Notes under the pieces: generated by a model | The model's input: the letters and a program-made list of their open reading frames with translations, nothing else | Database searches by the model: none | Told to the model about the DNA's origin: nothing | Shown here: in pieces, positions 16,262-23,824 of the stretch | Layout of the letters: each line of letters begins with the position of its first letter | Position numbering within the stretch: the first letter of the stretch is position 1 | Program-made: the position numbers and the translations under genes | NCBI GenBank assembly: GCA_964649085.1 | Contig: CAZYPN010000021.1 | Span: forward strand, 1-64,000 | Reading direction: 5' to 3' | Source: JADMJV01 sp964649085 | Lineage (GTDB): Bacteria; Vulcanimicrobiota; Xenobia; Xenobiales; JADMJV01 | Length of the DNA: 64,000 nucleotides

Positions 16262-16894
16262 ATGCTTGCAGAGTTTCTGGCCCAGACCGATCGGGTGGTG
16301 GTTCGCCAGGTGGTCGAGAAGGTGGAGTTGCTGGGGGTCGAGGGTCGCAATCGCTACGAGATCCTCACCCCCCAGGGCGAGTTGCTGGCACGGGCCGAAG
16401 AGGAACGCGGCTGGCTGGGATTTTTCCTGCGTCAGGTGATGAGCCATTGGCGCACCTTTCACGTCGATATTGAGGAGCCCGACGGGCGCAAGGTGGTGCA
16501 GCTGGTTCACCCTTTTCGTCTGCTGTTCCAGGAGCTTCAGGTGCTCGACGCCCAGGGGAACAGGCTGGGCAAGATGGTGAAGAACTGGACATTGTTGTCC
16601 AAGAAATTCACCCTGACCGGCTCGGGGGGGTCGCCCATGGAAATGAATTCGGGGTTTTTCAGCGTGTGGAAGTTCCCGTTCTATCGCCAGGGACAGCAAG
16701 TGGCCTGTTTGCACAAAGAATTTGGTGGCTTCCTCAAAGAACTCTTTACCGACGCGGATACCTTTGTGCTGGATTTCGAGGACCGCTCCCTCTCGCTTCA
16801 AGACCGACTGTTGCTACTGGGTGCGGCTCTGTTCGTTGATTTAGAGTATTTTGAAGTCGACGCCAATCGTTCCCGTCGACGTCGCCGTGATTAG
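16262..16894 (+). CDS. Scramblase/LURP1-related protein
   Basis: This 210-residue protein with GGAAG ahead of its ATG has the twisted-barrel repeat of the LURP-one/phospholipid-scramblase superfamily. Key blocks are RYEILTPQGELLARAEEE, LVHPFRLLFQELQVLDAQGNRLGKM, WTLLSKKFTLTG and VACLHKEFGGFLKELFTDADTFVLDF. A hydrophobic C-terminal helix (LLLLGAALFVDLEYFE) and an Arg-rich tail complete it. Bacterial members are mostly uncharacterised; membrane-lipid association is the likely role. It diverges from the NYN gene and ends four bases inside the convergent flavoprotein gene. Confidence 0.85.
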   Translation: MLAEFLAQTDRVVVRQVVEKVELLGVEGRNRYEILTPQGELLARAEEERGWLGFFLRQVMSHWRTFHVDIEEPDGRKVVQLVHPFRLLFQELQVLDAQGNRLGKMVKNWTLLSKKFTLTGSGGSPMEMNSGFFSVWKFPFYRQGQQVACLHKEFGGFLKELFTDADTFVLDFEDRSLSLQDRLLLLGAALFVDLEYFEVDANRSRRRRRD

Positions 16895-18090
16895 CCGGGT
16901 TGGGCCGCCACCGCCTGGGCCACGGCCCAGCCGCCCGACCAGGCGTTCTGAAAATTGAACCCTCCCGTCAGGCCGTCGACGTTCAGCACCTCTCCGGCCA
17001 GATACAGGCCGGGACAGCAGCGACTCTCCAGCGTTTTCAGGTCGACCTCGTCGAGGGGCACGCCGCCCGCTGTGACGAACTCATCTTTGAAAACCCCCCT
17101 GGCCACCACATGCAGGCATAGCCGCTTGCAGACTTCGGCCAGGCGCATCAATACTTTCTTGGAGACCTCCTGCCACACGCTGGCGGGCCATTCGGCGCTC
17201 AGGGTTTGGAAAAGTCGCCGCGGCAGCGGTAGGGGAGAGTCACCGCCCCATTGCTTGCGGGGATGCCGGGCCTTGTAATCGAGCAGCCTATCGGCGATCT
17301 GCTGCTGGGTGAGGTCGGGCAGCAGGTCCAGGCGCACTTCGGTTCGATAGCCGCATTCGGCCAGTTCCCGAGCCCCCCAGGCCGAAAGCCGAAGGATCAC
17401 GGGTCCACTGAGCCCCCAGTGAGTAAAGAGCAGGGGTCCACGCTGTTCCTTACCGGGCAGCAGCGGGAGCCGCGCGCGACAATCGGGCAGCGACACTCCG
17501 GCCAACTGTCGGAAGGCCAACTCGGCGATTTCGAAAGTGAACAGCGAAGGCACAGGCGCCACGGGTCGATGTCCCAGGGCCTCGAGCCAGGGAAATACCA
17601 GGGGGTTTCCACCGCTGGCGAGCAGCACTCGAGGGGCCCGCCAGAGTTTCTCGGCGGTGGCCACCTCGAATCCCGGTTTCAGGCCGGTAACTCGCGTTCG
17701 GCAGCGAATGTCGCTGTGGCCCAGCTGCTCCAGCAAACAGTCGATGATGGTCTGTGAATCGTCGCTACAGGGGAACACCCGTCCGTCGGGCTCCACCTTG
17801 AGATCGACCCCGCGGCTGCCGAACCATTCCATGGTATCGGCCGGACCAAAGCGGCTCAGCAAACCGCGCAGCTGGCGATAACCCCGAGGATAATGCTCGA
17901 GCAGCCGGGCCACCTCAAAGCAGGCGTGGGTGACATTGCAGCGCCCGCCGCCGGAAATCTTCACCTTTTGCAGCGGCCGGGGGGCGGCTTCCAACAAGAC
18001 GATGCGGGCTTCCGGGCGCAGGGCTCTCAGGCGGGCTGCGGCAAATACACCCGCCGCCCCAGCCCCCACGATCAAGAGATCCGCATCCAT
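16891..18090 (-). CDS. HI0933/YhiN-family NAD(P)/FAD-dependent oxidoreductase
   Basis: From ATG 18090 (AGGA nine bases upstream) the protein has 399 residues. It opens with the FAD-binding DADLLIVGAGAAGVFAAARL, then the family signature KISGGGRCNVTH, and ends with GLYLAGEVLNVDGLTGGFNFQNAWSGG, which closes the FAD site. This family of soluble flavoproteins is widespread but poorly understood, and some members oxidise small amines. An upstream extension of the frame to 18138 is not supported. It diverges from the phospholipase-D gene. Confidence 0.94.
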   Translation of the reverse strand: MDADLLIVGAGAAGVFAAARLRALRPEARIVLLEAAPRPLQKVKISGGGRCNVTHACFEVARLLEHYPRGYRQLRGLLSRFGPADTMEWFGSRGVDLKVEPDGRVFPCSDDSQTIIDCLLEQLGHSDIRCRTRVTGLKPGFEVATAEKLWRAPRVLLASGGNPLVFPWLEALGHRPVAPVPSLFTFEIAELAFRQLAGVSLPDCRARLPLLPGKEQRGPLLFTHWGLSGPVILRLSAWGARELAECGYRTEVRLDLLPDLTQQQIADRLLDYKARHPRKQWGGDSPLPLPRRLFQTLSAEWPASVWQEVSKKVLMRLAEVCKRLCLHVVARGVFKDEFVTAGGVPLDEVDLKTLESRCCPGLYLAGEVLNVDGLTGGFNFQNAWSGGWAVAQAVAAQPG

Positions 18091-18173
18091 GACCCGTAGT
18101 CCTACCCATGGGCTGGGCCGGATGTAACATCCGAGCAATCCGTCCCGAGGATCAAAGCACTACACTTCCTGGT

Positions 18174-19145
18174 ATGACCCCCGCCTGCCAGCTCCTCAGC
18201 CCCTCGCCTGTCGATACTCCGCTGCTTCGGTTGGTGCCGCAGCCCTCGTTGCATTCTCTATTGCTGCAGCCCGAGGTGGGGATGGAACCGCTGCTCGATG
18301 CCCTGGATCACGCTCGTTTTCGGGTGTGTGTCAAAATGTTCAAGCTCACCTCCGAGCCGATCATAGAGCGCCTGGCCGCGGCTGCCCGGCGGGGAGTGGT
18401 CGTTCGAGTGATGCTCAATCCTTCTCGTTCCGACGGTTCTCGCGCCAACGACGAGGCCTATGCTCGATTGCAGCAGGCTGGGGTCGAGGTGCAGTGGACG
18501 GCACCGGCCTTCTATGTCACCCACGAGAAGTCGATGGTGGTCGATCACATCGCCTTCATTTGCACCTTCAACTTCGCCGAGAAATACTTCACCAAGACCC
18601 GCGGCTACGCCATCGTTACCCGCGATGCGGCCGAGGTCGACGAGGTGGTGGCGGGTTTCGAGGCCGACTGGGAGCGGCGTGACTTTCAGCCGGGCCGGCT
18701 GGTCTGGAGCCAGGGAACTCAGGGCAATACTCGCCAGCGTATTCGTGAACTGTTCGAGTCGGCCCGGAGCAGCATCGAGATTCAGAATCCCAAGCTGGTC
18801 GATGAGCAAAGCCTGAATCAACTGATCGAGGCCTGCCGACGCGGGGTTCAGGTTCGCTTTCTCAGCAGCGGACTGAAGTGTCTTAGCCAGTGGGACATCG
18901 CCGAAAACACGGCGGCCATGAAAGCTCTGCGCAAGGTCGGAGGGAAGGTACGCGAATTGAAGCGACCCAAGGTTCACGCCAAGCTGATCCTGGTCGACCG
19001 CCGCCGTGCGCTGGTGGGCTCGATGAACCTGGACCGCAGCTGTTTCGAGCTGCGGCGCGAACTGGGTGTCATCGTCGACAACCCGATTCCGCTGGGGGAG
19101 CTGTCCCGGCAGTTCGAACTTGACTGGTCGCGCGCCGACAGCTAA
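18174..19145 (+). CDS. Phospholipase D-family protein with two HKD motifs
   Basis: This 323-residue protein carries two complete HKD motifs: THEKSMVVDHIAFICTFNF and VHAKLILVDRRRALVGSMNL. Together they form one active site that transfers a phosphatidyl or nucleotidyl group through a histidine intermediate. The architecture is that of soluble cardiolipin-synthase or nuclease-like PLDs; there is no membrane anchor and no clear signal peptide. Substrate (phospholipid or DNA) is undecided. A chromate-transporter gene begins near its end. Confidence 0.9.
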   Translation: MTPACQLLSPSPVDTPLLRLVPQPSLHSLLLQPEVGMEPLLDALDHARFRVCVKMFKLTSEPIIERLAAAARRGVVVRVMLNPSRSDGSRANDEAYARLQQAGVEVQWTAPAFYVTHEKSMVVDHIAFICTFNFAEKYFTKTRGYAIVTRDAAEVDEVVAGFEADWERRDFQPGRLVWSQGTQGNTRQRIRELFESARSSIEIQNPKLVDEQSLNQLIEACRRGVQVRFLSSGLKCLSQWDIAENTAAMKALRKVGGKVRELKRPKVHAKLILVDRRRALVGSMNLDRSCFELRRELGVIVDNPIPLGELSRQFELDWSRADS

Positions 19146-19671
19146 ATCTCCAGGACTGCTGGCGATTTTTGCCACCTTCTCCCAGATCTCGCTGGTCAGC
19201 GTGGGGGGGGCCACGATGGCCTGGACTCGCGATTTTGTCGTGCAGCGCCGCCAATGGTGCAGTGAAGACGAGTTTGGCCAGGCCCTGGCGGTGTGCCAGC
19301 TGGTGCCGGGGGCCAACACCCTCAATATGGCGGCCTTTCTCGGCAGCCATCTGCGGGGCTGGGCCGGTGCCCTGGCGGCACTCAGCGGATTGACGCTGCT
19401 GCCCTTCGTCTTGGTGCTGGGCCTGGGATTGGCCTATGGTCAGCTGGAGCAAGGGCCGGGGTGGCAGGGGCTGTTCCGCGGCTTGGGTGCCGGCGCGGCT
19501 GGCGTGGCTCTGGGAACGGCCGCGCAGATGGGGCGCAAGCAGCTCAACGAGCGCATCCTGTTGCTGCTGGCTCTGCTGGCCAGCCTGGCCCTGCTGATGC
19601 GAGTTCCCATGCTGGCGGTGGTGGCCGTCGTGCTGGTTTTGCTGGCCGGGGAACAACGGTGGCGCCGATGA
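19120..19671 (+). CDS. Chromate transporter, first half (short ChrA-type)
   Basis: This membrane protein of about 183 residues has ISLVSVGGATMAWTRDFVV, EFGQALAVCQLVPGANTLNMAAFLG and several hydrophobic helices, the pattern of one half of a CHR transporter. The start is uncertain: TTG 19120 is used here because translation must begin before the first helix (LLAIFATFSQISLVS); GTG 19066 is an alternative and ATG 19216 would delete that helix. Its TGA overlaps the ATG of the second half by four bases, so a heterodimeric short-chain chromate/anion transporter is expected in the inner membrane. Confidence 0.85.
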   Translation: MTGRAPTAKSPGLLAIFATFSQISLVSVGGATMAWTRDFVVQRRQWCSEDEFGQALAVCQLVPGANTLNMAAFLGSHLRGWAGALAALSGLTLLPFVLVLGLGLAYGQLEQGPGWQGLFRGLGAGAAGVALGTAAQMGRKQLNERILLLLALLASLALLMRVPMLAVVAVVLVLLAGEQRWRR

Positions 19672-20186
19672 CTCTGCAGGTGTTCCTCTTCTTTGCCGGC
19701 CTCTCTTTGCTGGCCGTCGGCGGGGGCTCGGCCATCATTCCCGAGCTCTACCGCCAGGCTGTCGAGGAGCATCGCTGGCTCAGCGGGCGCCAGTTTGTCG
19801 ACTACTACGCATTGACCCAGGTGACGCCCGGCCCCAGCATGATGGTGGTGGTTCTGGTGGGCTTTCAGGCGGCCGGATGGACGGGCTCGCTGGCGGCCGC
19901 GCTGGGAATGTTTGGCCCCAGCAGCCTGCTGCTGCTAGTCATTCAGCGTGGCTGGCAGCGGCTACAAAACTCGCCCTGGAGGTCGGTGTCTCAACGCGCT
20001 GCACGCCCCCTGGCCGTGGCCACCATGCTGGCTTCGGCTCTGCTGGTTGCCCTGGCCACCAATCGCGGAGCGGCCAGCTGGGCCATCACGCTGATCGTGG
20101 CCTGGCTGGTAGGCAGCAAGCGACTGGGAATTCCGCTGGCGATGGTCTGCTCGGGAATGGCCGGCTGGCTGCTCTTCAGAGGCTAG
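19668..20186 (+). CDS. Chromate transporter, second half (short ChrA-type)
   Basis: This 172-residue partner of the preceding gene starts at an ATG overlapping its stop (ATGA). It shows the paired-half signature VGGGSAIIPELYRQAVEEHRWLSGRQFVDYYALTQVTPGPSMMVVVLVGFQAAG, here spread over residues of about 15-70, followed by four or five hydrophobic helices. The two halves face opposite ways in two-gene CHR systems. The substrate may be chromate or another oxyanion. It ends four bases into the convergent acetyltransferase gene. Confidence 0.92.
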   Translation: MTLQVFLFFAGLSLLAVGGGSAIIPELYRQAVEEHRWLSGRQFVDYYALTQVTPGPSMMVVVLVGFQAAGWTGSLAAALGMFGPSSLLLLVIQRGWQRLQNSPWRSVSQRAARPLAVATMLASALLVALATNRGAASWAITLIVAWLVGSKRLGIPLAMVCSGMAGWLLFRG

Positions 20187-21379
20187 AAACAGTCGCTGGG
20201 ATGGATATAGGGGCGTCCCTCAGCGCGACAGGCACGGCCCAGCCGCAGCCACAGTTCAGCGGGTCCTTGCAGTTGTCCCCAAAGGAGCAATTCTCGCGCA
20301 GTAGCGGCTCCGCACCATAACTGGGTCAGCGCGCCGACGTTGCAGTGCAGTTCGGCCCCGCTTGCCTGGCCTCTAACCTCGACACGTTCGTCGCTGAAGT
20401 CAAGTTGGAAAGTGCCCTGGCAGCGGCCCAGCGGATCGCTGACCTCGATACTCACCCCCCAGCGGCCCTGGGGCTCATAGCATCGGGCCTGCCAGGCCGA
20501 GGGAAGGTCGAGAAATCGCAGCATCAGGCCTGTGGAGGTGCGACCCACCGTCATGTTTTCGCCCCGCAATTCACGGCCCCAGGGCTGCACCGTCTCGGCC
20601 CACCGCAGCGGCCAGGACGAGTCGCCACAGTCGGGCCATTCGATGCTGCGAACCTGTTTCTGCAGGCCGATCAGATGTCCCACCAGGTGGGGCCAGGCCT
20701 CGGCCCGCCGGACCACGCACTCCAACACTTCCAGACGACTGGTGAGCGGCTGACGACGGTCGGGGTGGTGAAGGTAGATCAGATATCCGTGAGGATGGGC
20801 GTGGACGCGAAGCTGCTCGTCGCTGAGCAGCTGCTTCCAAAAGGCTTCCTTTCGGCAGGCTGCTCCTCGTCCCAAGGCCGATTCGGCCTCGTGATAGATC
20901 GAGGCAAGCTGCTGCCAGCTGGCGCTTTGAAGGGGTTCCCAATCTTGAGGCCGGGGCAGCGATTCGGGGGCTACCCGCCAGTGCTGGTTGCGCGCGATGG
21001 GCGCGTAGCCAAGCCTGGCGTAGAAGGCCGAGCGAAAGGGGTAGAGGCCGCTGAAGCTGGCCGGACGCGTGGCCAGGGCCCGACGCAGCAGCTGCTCGGC
21101 CAGGCCCTGACGCCGATGGCTGGGATGCACCGCCACTCCGGCCACTCCCAGCATGCTTTGCGGGCCACCGGGCCAGTAAAGTTCCAGAGGCAGCAGCAGC
21201 AAACTGGCCACCACCCGTCCGCCCACTTCGCCAATCCACAGGGCATCTTCAAGCTGGAATCGAGGGTTGTGTAGATAACGCTGGCGCAGCGCATCGGGGC
21301 CCGGACTGCTGGGGTAGCAGTCGCGGCGCAGTTCGATAATGGCCTCCATGTCGTCGGCACGACCCGGGCGAAGCTCCAT
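20183..21379 (-). CDS. Eis-like GNAT acetyltransferase
   Basis: This 398-residue protein has an N-terminal GNAT domain with the acetyl-CoA loop VAVHPSHRRQGLAEQLLRRAL, a second GNAT-like region around 160-290 (HPHGYLIYLHHPDRR), and a C-terminal sterol-carrier-like domain (FQLDFSDERVEVRGQASGAELHCNVGALTQLWCG) ending in Phe. That three-part layout is the Eis family, whose members acetylate amines such as aminoglycosides or polyamines and lysines. The carboxy-terminal Phe is the usual catalytic base in Eis and is present here. It lies five bases after the upstream unknown gene and is probably co-transcribed with it. Confidence 0.9.
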   Translation of the reverse strand: MELRPGRADDMEAIIELRRDCYPSSPGPDALRQRYLHNPRFQLEDALWIGEVGGRVVASLLLLPLELYWPGGPQSMLGVAGVAVHPSHRRQGLAEQLLRRALATRPASFSGLYPFRSAFYARLGYAPIARNQHWRVAPESLPRPQDWEPLQSASWQQLASIYHEAESALGRGAACRKEAFWKQLLSDEQLRVHAHPHGYLIYLHHPDRRQPLTSRLEVLECVVRRAEAWPHLVGHLIGLQKQVRSIEWPDCGDSSWPLRWAETVQPWGRELRGENMTVGRTSTGLMLRFLDLPSAWQARCYEPQGRWGVSIEVSDPLGRCQGTFQLDFSDERVEVRGQASGAELHCNVGALTQLWCGAATARELLLWGQLQGPAELWLRLGRACRAEGRPYIHPSDCF

Positions 21380-21383
21380 GGGT

Positions 21384-22736
21384 TCATCCTTTCGAGCTGC
21401 GAATTTGCGTCAACTGGCGTGTCAGGAACCAGAGGTCGGAGCGCTCGTCGGGGGTCAGGTTGGCCACCTGATCGCGGGCTTCCTGGCCTCGACAGGCCGC
21501 TTGAAGATACTGGCAGCAAAATTCTGCCCAGTCGGTTCGAGGCCAGCGACTCGAGAGGAGGAGTTGCTGCGCCAGGAGATAGTTGCCACCCAGCGAGTCG
21601 CGGCGATAGCCGACCAACTGATGCAGCAGTTCGCTATCCGGGCCGGGGCCTCGCTCCTGCAGACGCAGAAGGTAGCGATAGGTGGCCCGGGCCAGGCCCG
21701 AGCGGAAGCTGCGCAGGGTGGGGCCCAGCCAGGTCGGTCCGGGCCAGGGCACGCAGCCGGCTTGCCAGAGCAGTTCCCAGTTGTGGTCGGCATCCCATTG
21801 GCGCCAGGCCGCTGTGCGTGGTGCTTCTGCGCTGGCATCGCCTTGCAGCCAGGCACGTTCGTAATAGGCGGGTGCATAGGGATCTTCGGGACAGGGGGCA
21901 GAACCGCGATGGCTGACCGGAAAGCCGCGCGCCCGACCCCATTCGGTCCAATCACTGGTCCAGTTGGGCTGCTGGAGCAGATGTTGCCAGATGCGCTGTT
22001 GCCAGAGCGTTCCCTGGCCGGCGAGCGGGCGCTGGCATAGCAGATCCAGCCGCACCAACGGGCGCTCATCGGCAGTGATGGGGATTTCCAGCTGGCTGCG
22101 CGTGGGTGGCTGAAGCTCCGGGGGGGGTGGCAGCCTCCAACCGTCCACCCAAAAATGCGCCGAGCCAGCCGTCAGGGGTCCCGTTTGAAAGCGAGATGGC
22201 GGCAATGCGGCCCGCTTCAGCGTTCGTCCATTCCAGTCAAGGTCGATCGGCAGCGGCGGTAGGGCCTGGCTGGTGGGCGGTTTTCGCCCACCAGCCTGCA
22301 ACTGGAAGCCGGGTATGCGCAAACGCTCTTGCCAGTTCCATACCGGTCCTTTGGGGCTCCAATGAGCACTGCCCTGGGTAAAGCGCCATTGGACGTCGCT
22401 AAAGCCCTGGTGAAGGGCGCACAGGCTACCCAACAACAAATAGGCCGTTCCGTCTGAGCCCGACAGGGCAAGTCCTTGCAACTCTTCCCTGGAGGGGCCG
22501 TTTCCCTGCCAGGCCAGTTTTAGCTGGCCGCCGGCGGTCCACTGCAGCGCCGCCCCTTCCACCCCGAAGAAGCGAGCCGCTCGCAGCCAGTAGTAGAGAA
22601 AGTCCAGCCCGGAGGAGGGAAATCCCTGGGTCAGCTTCTGGTAGACACCCTCGGGATGCATCGAGAAGACGCCCCGGGAGTGGGTGTGGGCCTCTTCGGC
22701 GAGTTGCCGGATGTGAGCGGCAACTTCCGATTCCAT
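21384..22736 (-). CDS. Unknown 450-residue cytoplasmic protein
   Basis: I do not recognise this protein. It is rich in Trp, Leu, Pro and Gln, has no signal peptide or membrane segment, and starts with an amphipathic helix (MESEVAAHIRQLAEEAH). The pattern FLYYWLRAARFFGVEGAALQW, then a glycine-containing stretch (LALSGSDGTAYLLLG), weakly recalls GHKL-type folds, but no clear N- or G-box is present. The C-terminal third is helical (SGLARATYRYLLRLQERG). It lies between an unknown gene four bases upstream and the Eis-like gene five bases downstream, so the three are probably one transcript. Confidence 0.8.
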   Translation of the reverse strand: MESEVAAHIRQLAEEAHTHSRGVFSMHPEGVYQKLTQGFPSSGLDFLYYWLRAARFFGVEGAALQWTAGGQLKLAWQGNGPSREELQGLALSGSDGTAYLLLGSLCALHQGFSDVQWRFTQGSAHWSPKGPVWNWQERLRIPGFQLQAGGRKPPTSQALPPLPIDLDWNGRTLKRAALPPSRFQTGPLTAGSAHFWVDGWRLPPPPELQPPTRSQLEIPITADERPLVRLDLLCQRPLAGQGTLWQQRIWQHLLQQPNWTSDWTEWGRARGFPVSHRGSAPCPEDPYAPAYYERAWLQGDASAEAPRTAAWRQWDADHNWELLWQAGCVPWPGPTWLGPTLRSFRSGLARATYRYLLRLQERGPGPDSELLHQLVGYRRDSLGGNYLLAQQLLLSSRWPRTDWAEFCCQYLQAACRGQEARDQVANLTPDERSDLWFLTRQLTQIRSSKG

Positions 22737-22740
22737 CCGG

Positions 22741-23298
22741 TCAGGCGTCCTCGCAACCCTCGCTCGAGAGCATCACCCGGTCTCGGGGCATGGTGGCGGT
22801 TTGCAGCGTGCTGCGCTGACGAATGCGGCTGTGGGCCTTACTTTGGCGGGCTTCTTCGGCCTGGCCCACGGGTCGAGGCACTTCGATTTTGGGAGCGCCT
22901 TTGCTACTGGCGGGGGGCAGGGTTTCGGGAGTTACAGGCCGGGGGGCCGATTTGCTGGCCTTCAAGCTGCCACCCGTTGAGTCGGAGTCGCGTTGGGCCC
23001 GGGCCTTTAACACAGGGTCGTGAGTGGAAGCTTTGCCCGACTTGAGGCTGGAAGAGGTCGCCGACACCTCTTCCACCTTTTGGGTGGATTGGAGTTCCGG
23101 GGGCTTGAAGTTGGCCATCAGAGCCTGTAAGCCCTGATGTCCCGCGCAGGGTTCCTCGGCTTCGCCAGCCGAGAATTGGGCCTGGTCTCGGGCTGAGGGT
23201 GGGGCTTCGAAGCCCGCAGCCGGCTGCGCTGAAGCAGGCTTTGCCTGGACCTTGTTCCCCCCCGGGATGGGCGCCCTGGGCGCGATACTTCCCAACAT
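22741..23298 (-). CDS. Low-complexity hypothetical protein
   Basis: This 185-residue protein is rich in Pro, Ala, Ser, Lys and Glu and predicted to be largely disordered. It has no signal peptide. The N-terminal stretch SIAPRAPIP and then AAGFEAPPSA resembles the tail of the membrane protein at 3955-4914 (SINPNLPPI, DGFEATPAT), hinting at a shared lineage-specific targeting or assembly motif. It heads a minus-strand run followed after four bases by the unknown 450-residue gene. Function unknown. Confidence 0.65.
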   Translation of the reverse strand: MLGSIAPRAPIPGGNKVQAKPASAQPAAGFEAPPSARDQAQFSAGEAEEPCAGHQGLQALMANFKPPELQSTQKVEEVSATSSSLKSGKASTHDPVLKARAQRDSDSTGGSLKASKSAPRPVTPETLPPASSKGAPKIEVPRPVGQAEEARQSKAHSRIRQRSTLQTATMPRDRVMLSSEGCEDA

Positions 23299-23359
23299 GG
23301 CTTATAGTGTGCCACAGGTGTGCAGGTTCACCCATAGACAACAAGTTAGCAAACTGTTT

Positions 23360-23824
23360 TCAGCAGTTTACAAATCGCGTCTTGAACTCTTCCAGGGGCT
23401 GAACGTAGCCGGCTCGACGGATGGGCTCGACCCGTTGCAGCACCTCTTCGGGGGGGCACCAGCTCCAGCGCGAAAACTCCTGCGGATGGTGACGATCCAG
23501 GCGAATATCCTGGTCCTGACCCAGGAATTCTACGGTCCAGAAGGTTTGCTCCTGACCTCGCCAGCGATGCTTCCAGCGAGGTGGGGTGTGCAGGAAGTCA
23601 TAGCGGTGGGTGGCCTGCAATTGTTCGATAGCCCCCAGATGGCGGTGTTGCAGGCCGAGTTCCTCGCAGACTTCGCGAATCACGTTGCCCTTCAAATCGG
23701 TATCGGCTTTGACTCCGCCCTGAGGAAACTGCCAGGTGTCGCAGCCGTATCGCTCGCCAATCCACAGTTGGCGCTGCGGATTATAGACCAGCATGCAGAC
23801 ATTGGGTCGGTAGGGCAGGCTCAC
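23360..23824 (-). CDS. RppH-like Nudix hydrolase with altered Nudix box
   Basis: This 154-residue protein opens YRPNVCMLVYNPQRQLWIGERYG and has TWQFPQGGV, typical of RppH/diadenosine polyphosphate hydrolases, which trim 5' ends of RNA or cleave dinucleotides. The Nudix box GGVKADTDLKGNVIREVCEELGL retains RE-x-x-EE-x-G, but the first glutamate (GX5E) is Thr followed by Asp. The GTG start overlaps the stop of the upstream aromatic-pathway fusion gene (GTGA), so translation is coupled. A small inverted repeat (AAACTG/CAGTTT, 23351-23369) covers its stop codon. Confidence 0.92.
   Translation of the reverse strand: MSLPYRPNVCMLVYNPQRQLWIGERYGCDTWQFPQGGVKADTDLKGNVIREVCEELGLQHRHLGAIEQLQATHRYDFLHTPPRWKHRWRGQEQTFWTVEFLGQDQDIRLDRHHPQEFSRWSWCPPEEVLQRVEPIRRAGYVQPLEEFKTRFVNC

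Noticed and set aside
22741..23298. Non-coding interpretation of the low-complexity gene
   Set aside because: It has a clean ATG and tight spacing to the next gene, and its N-terminus resembles another protein, so a coding call is preferred with moderate confidence.
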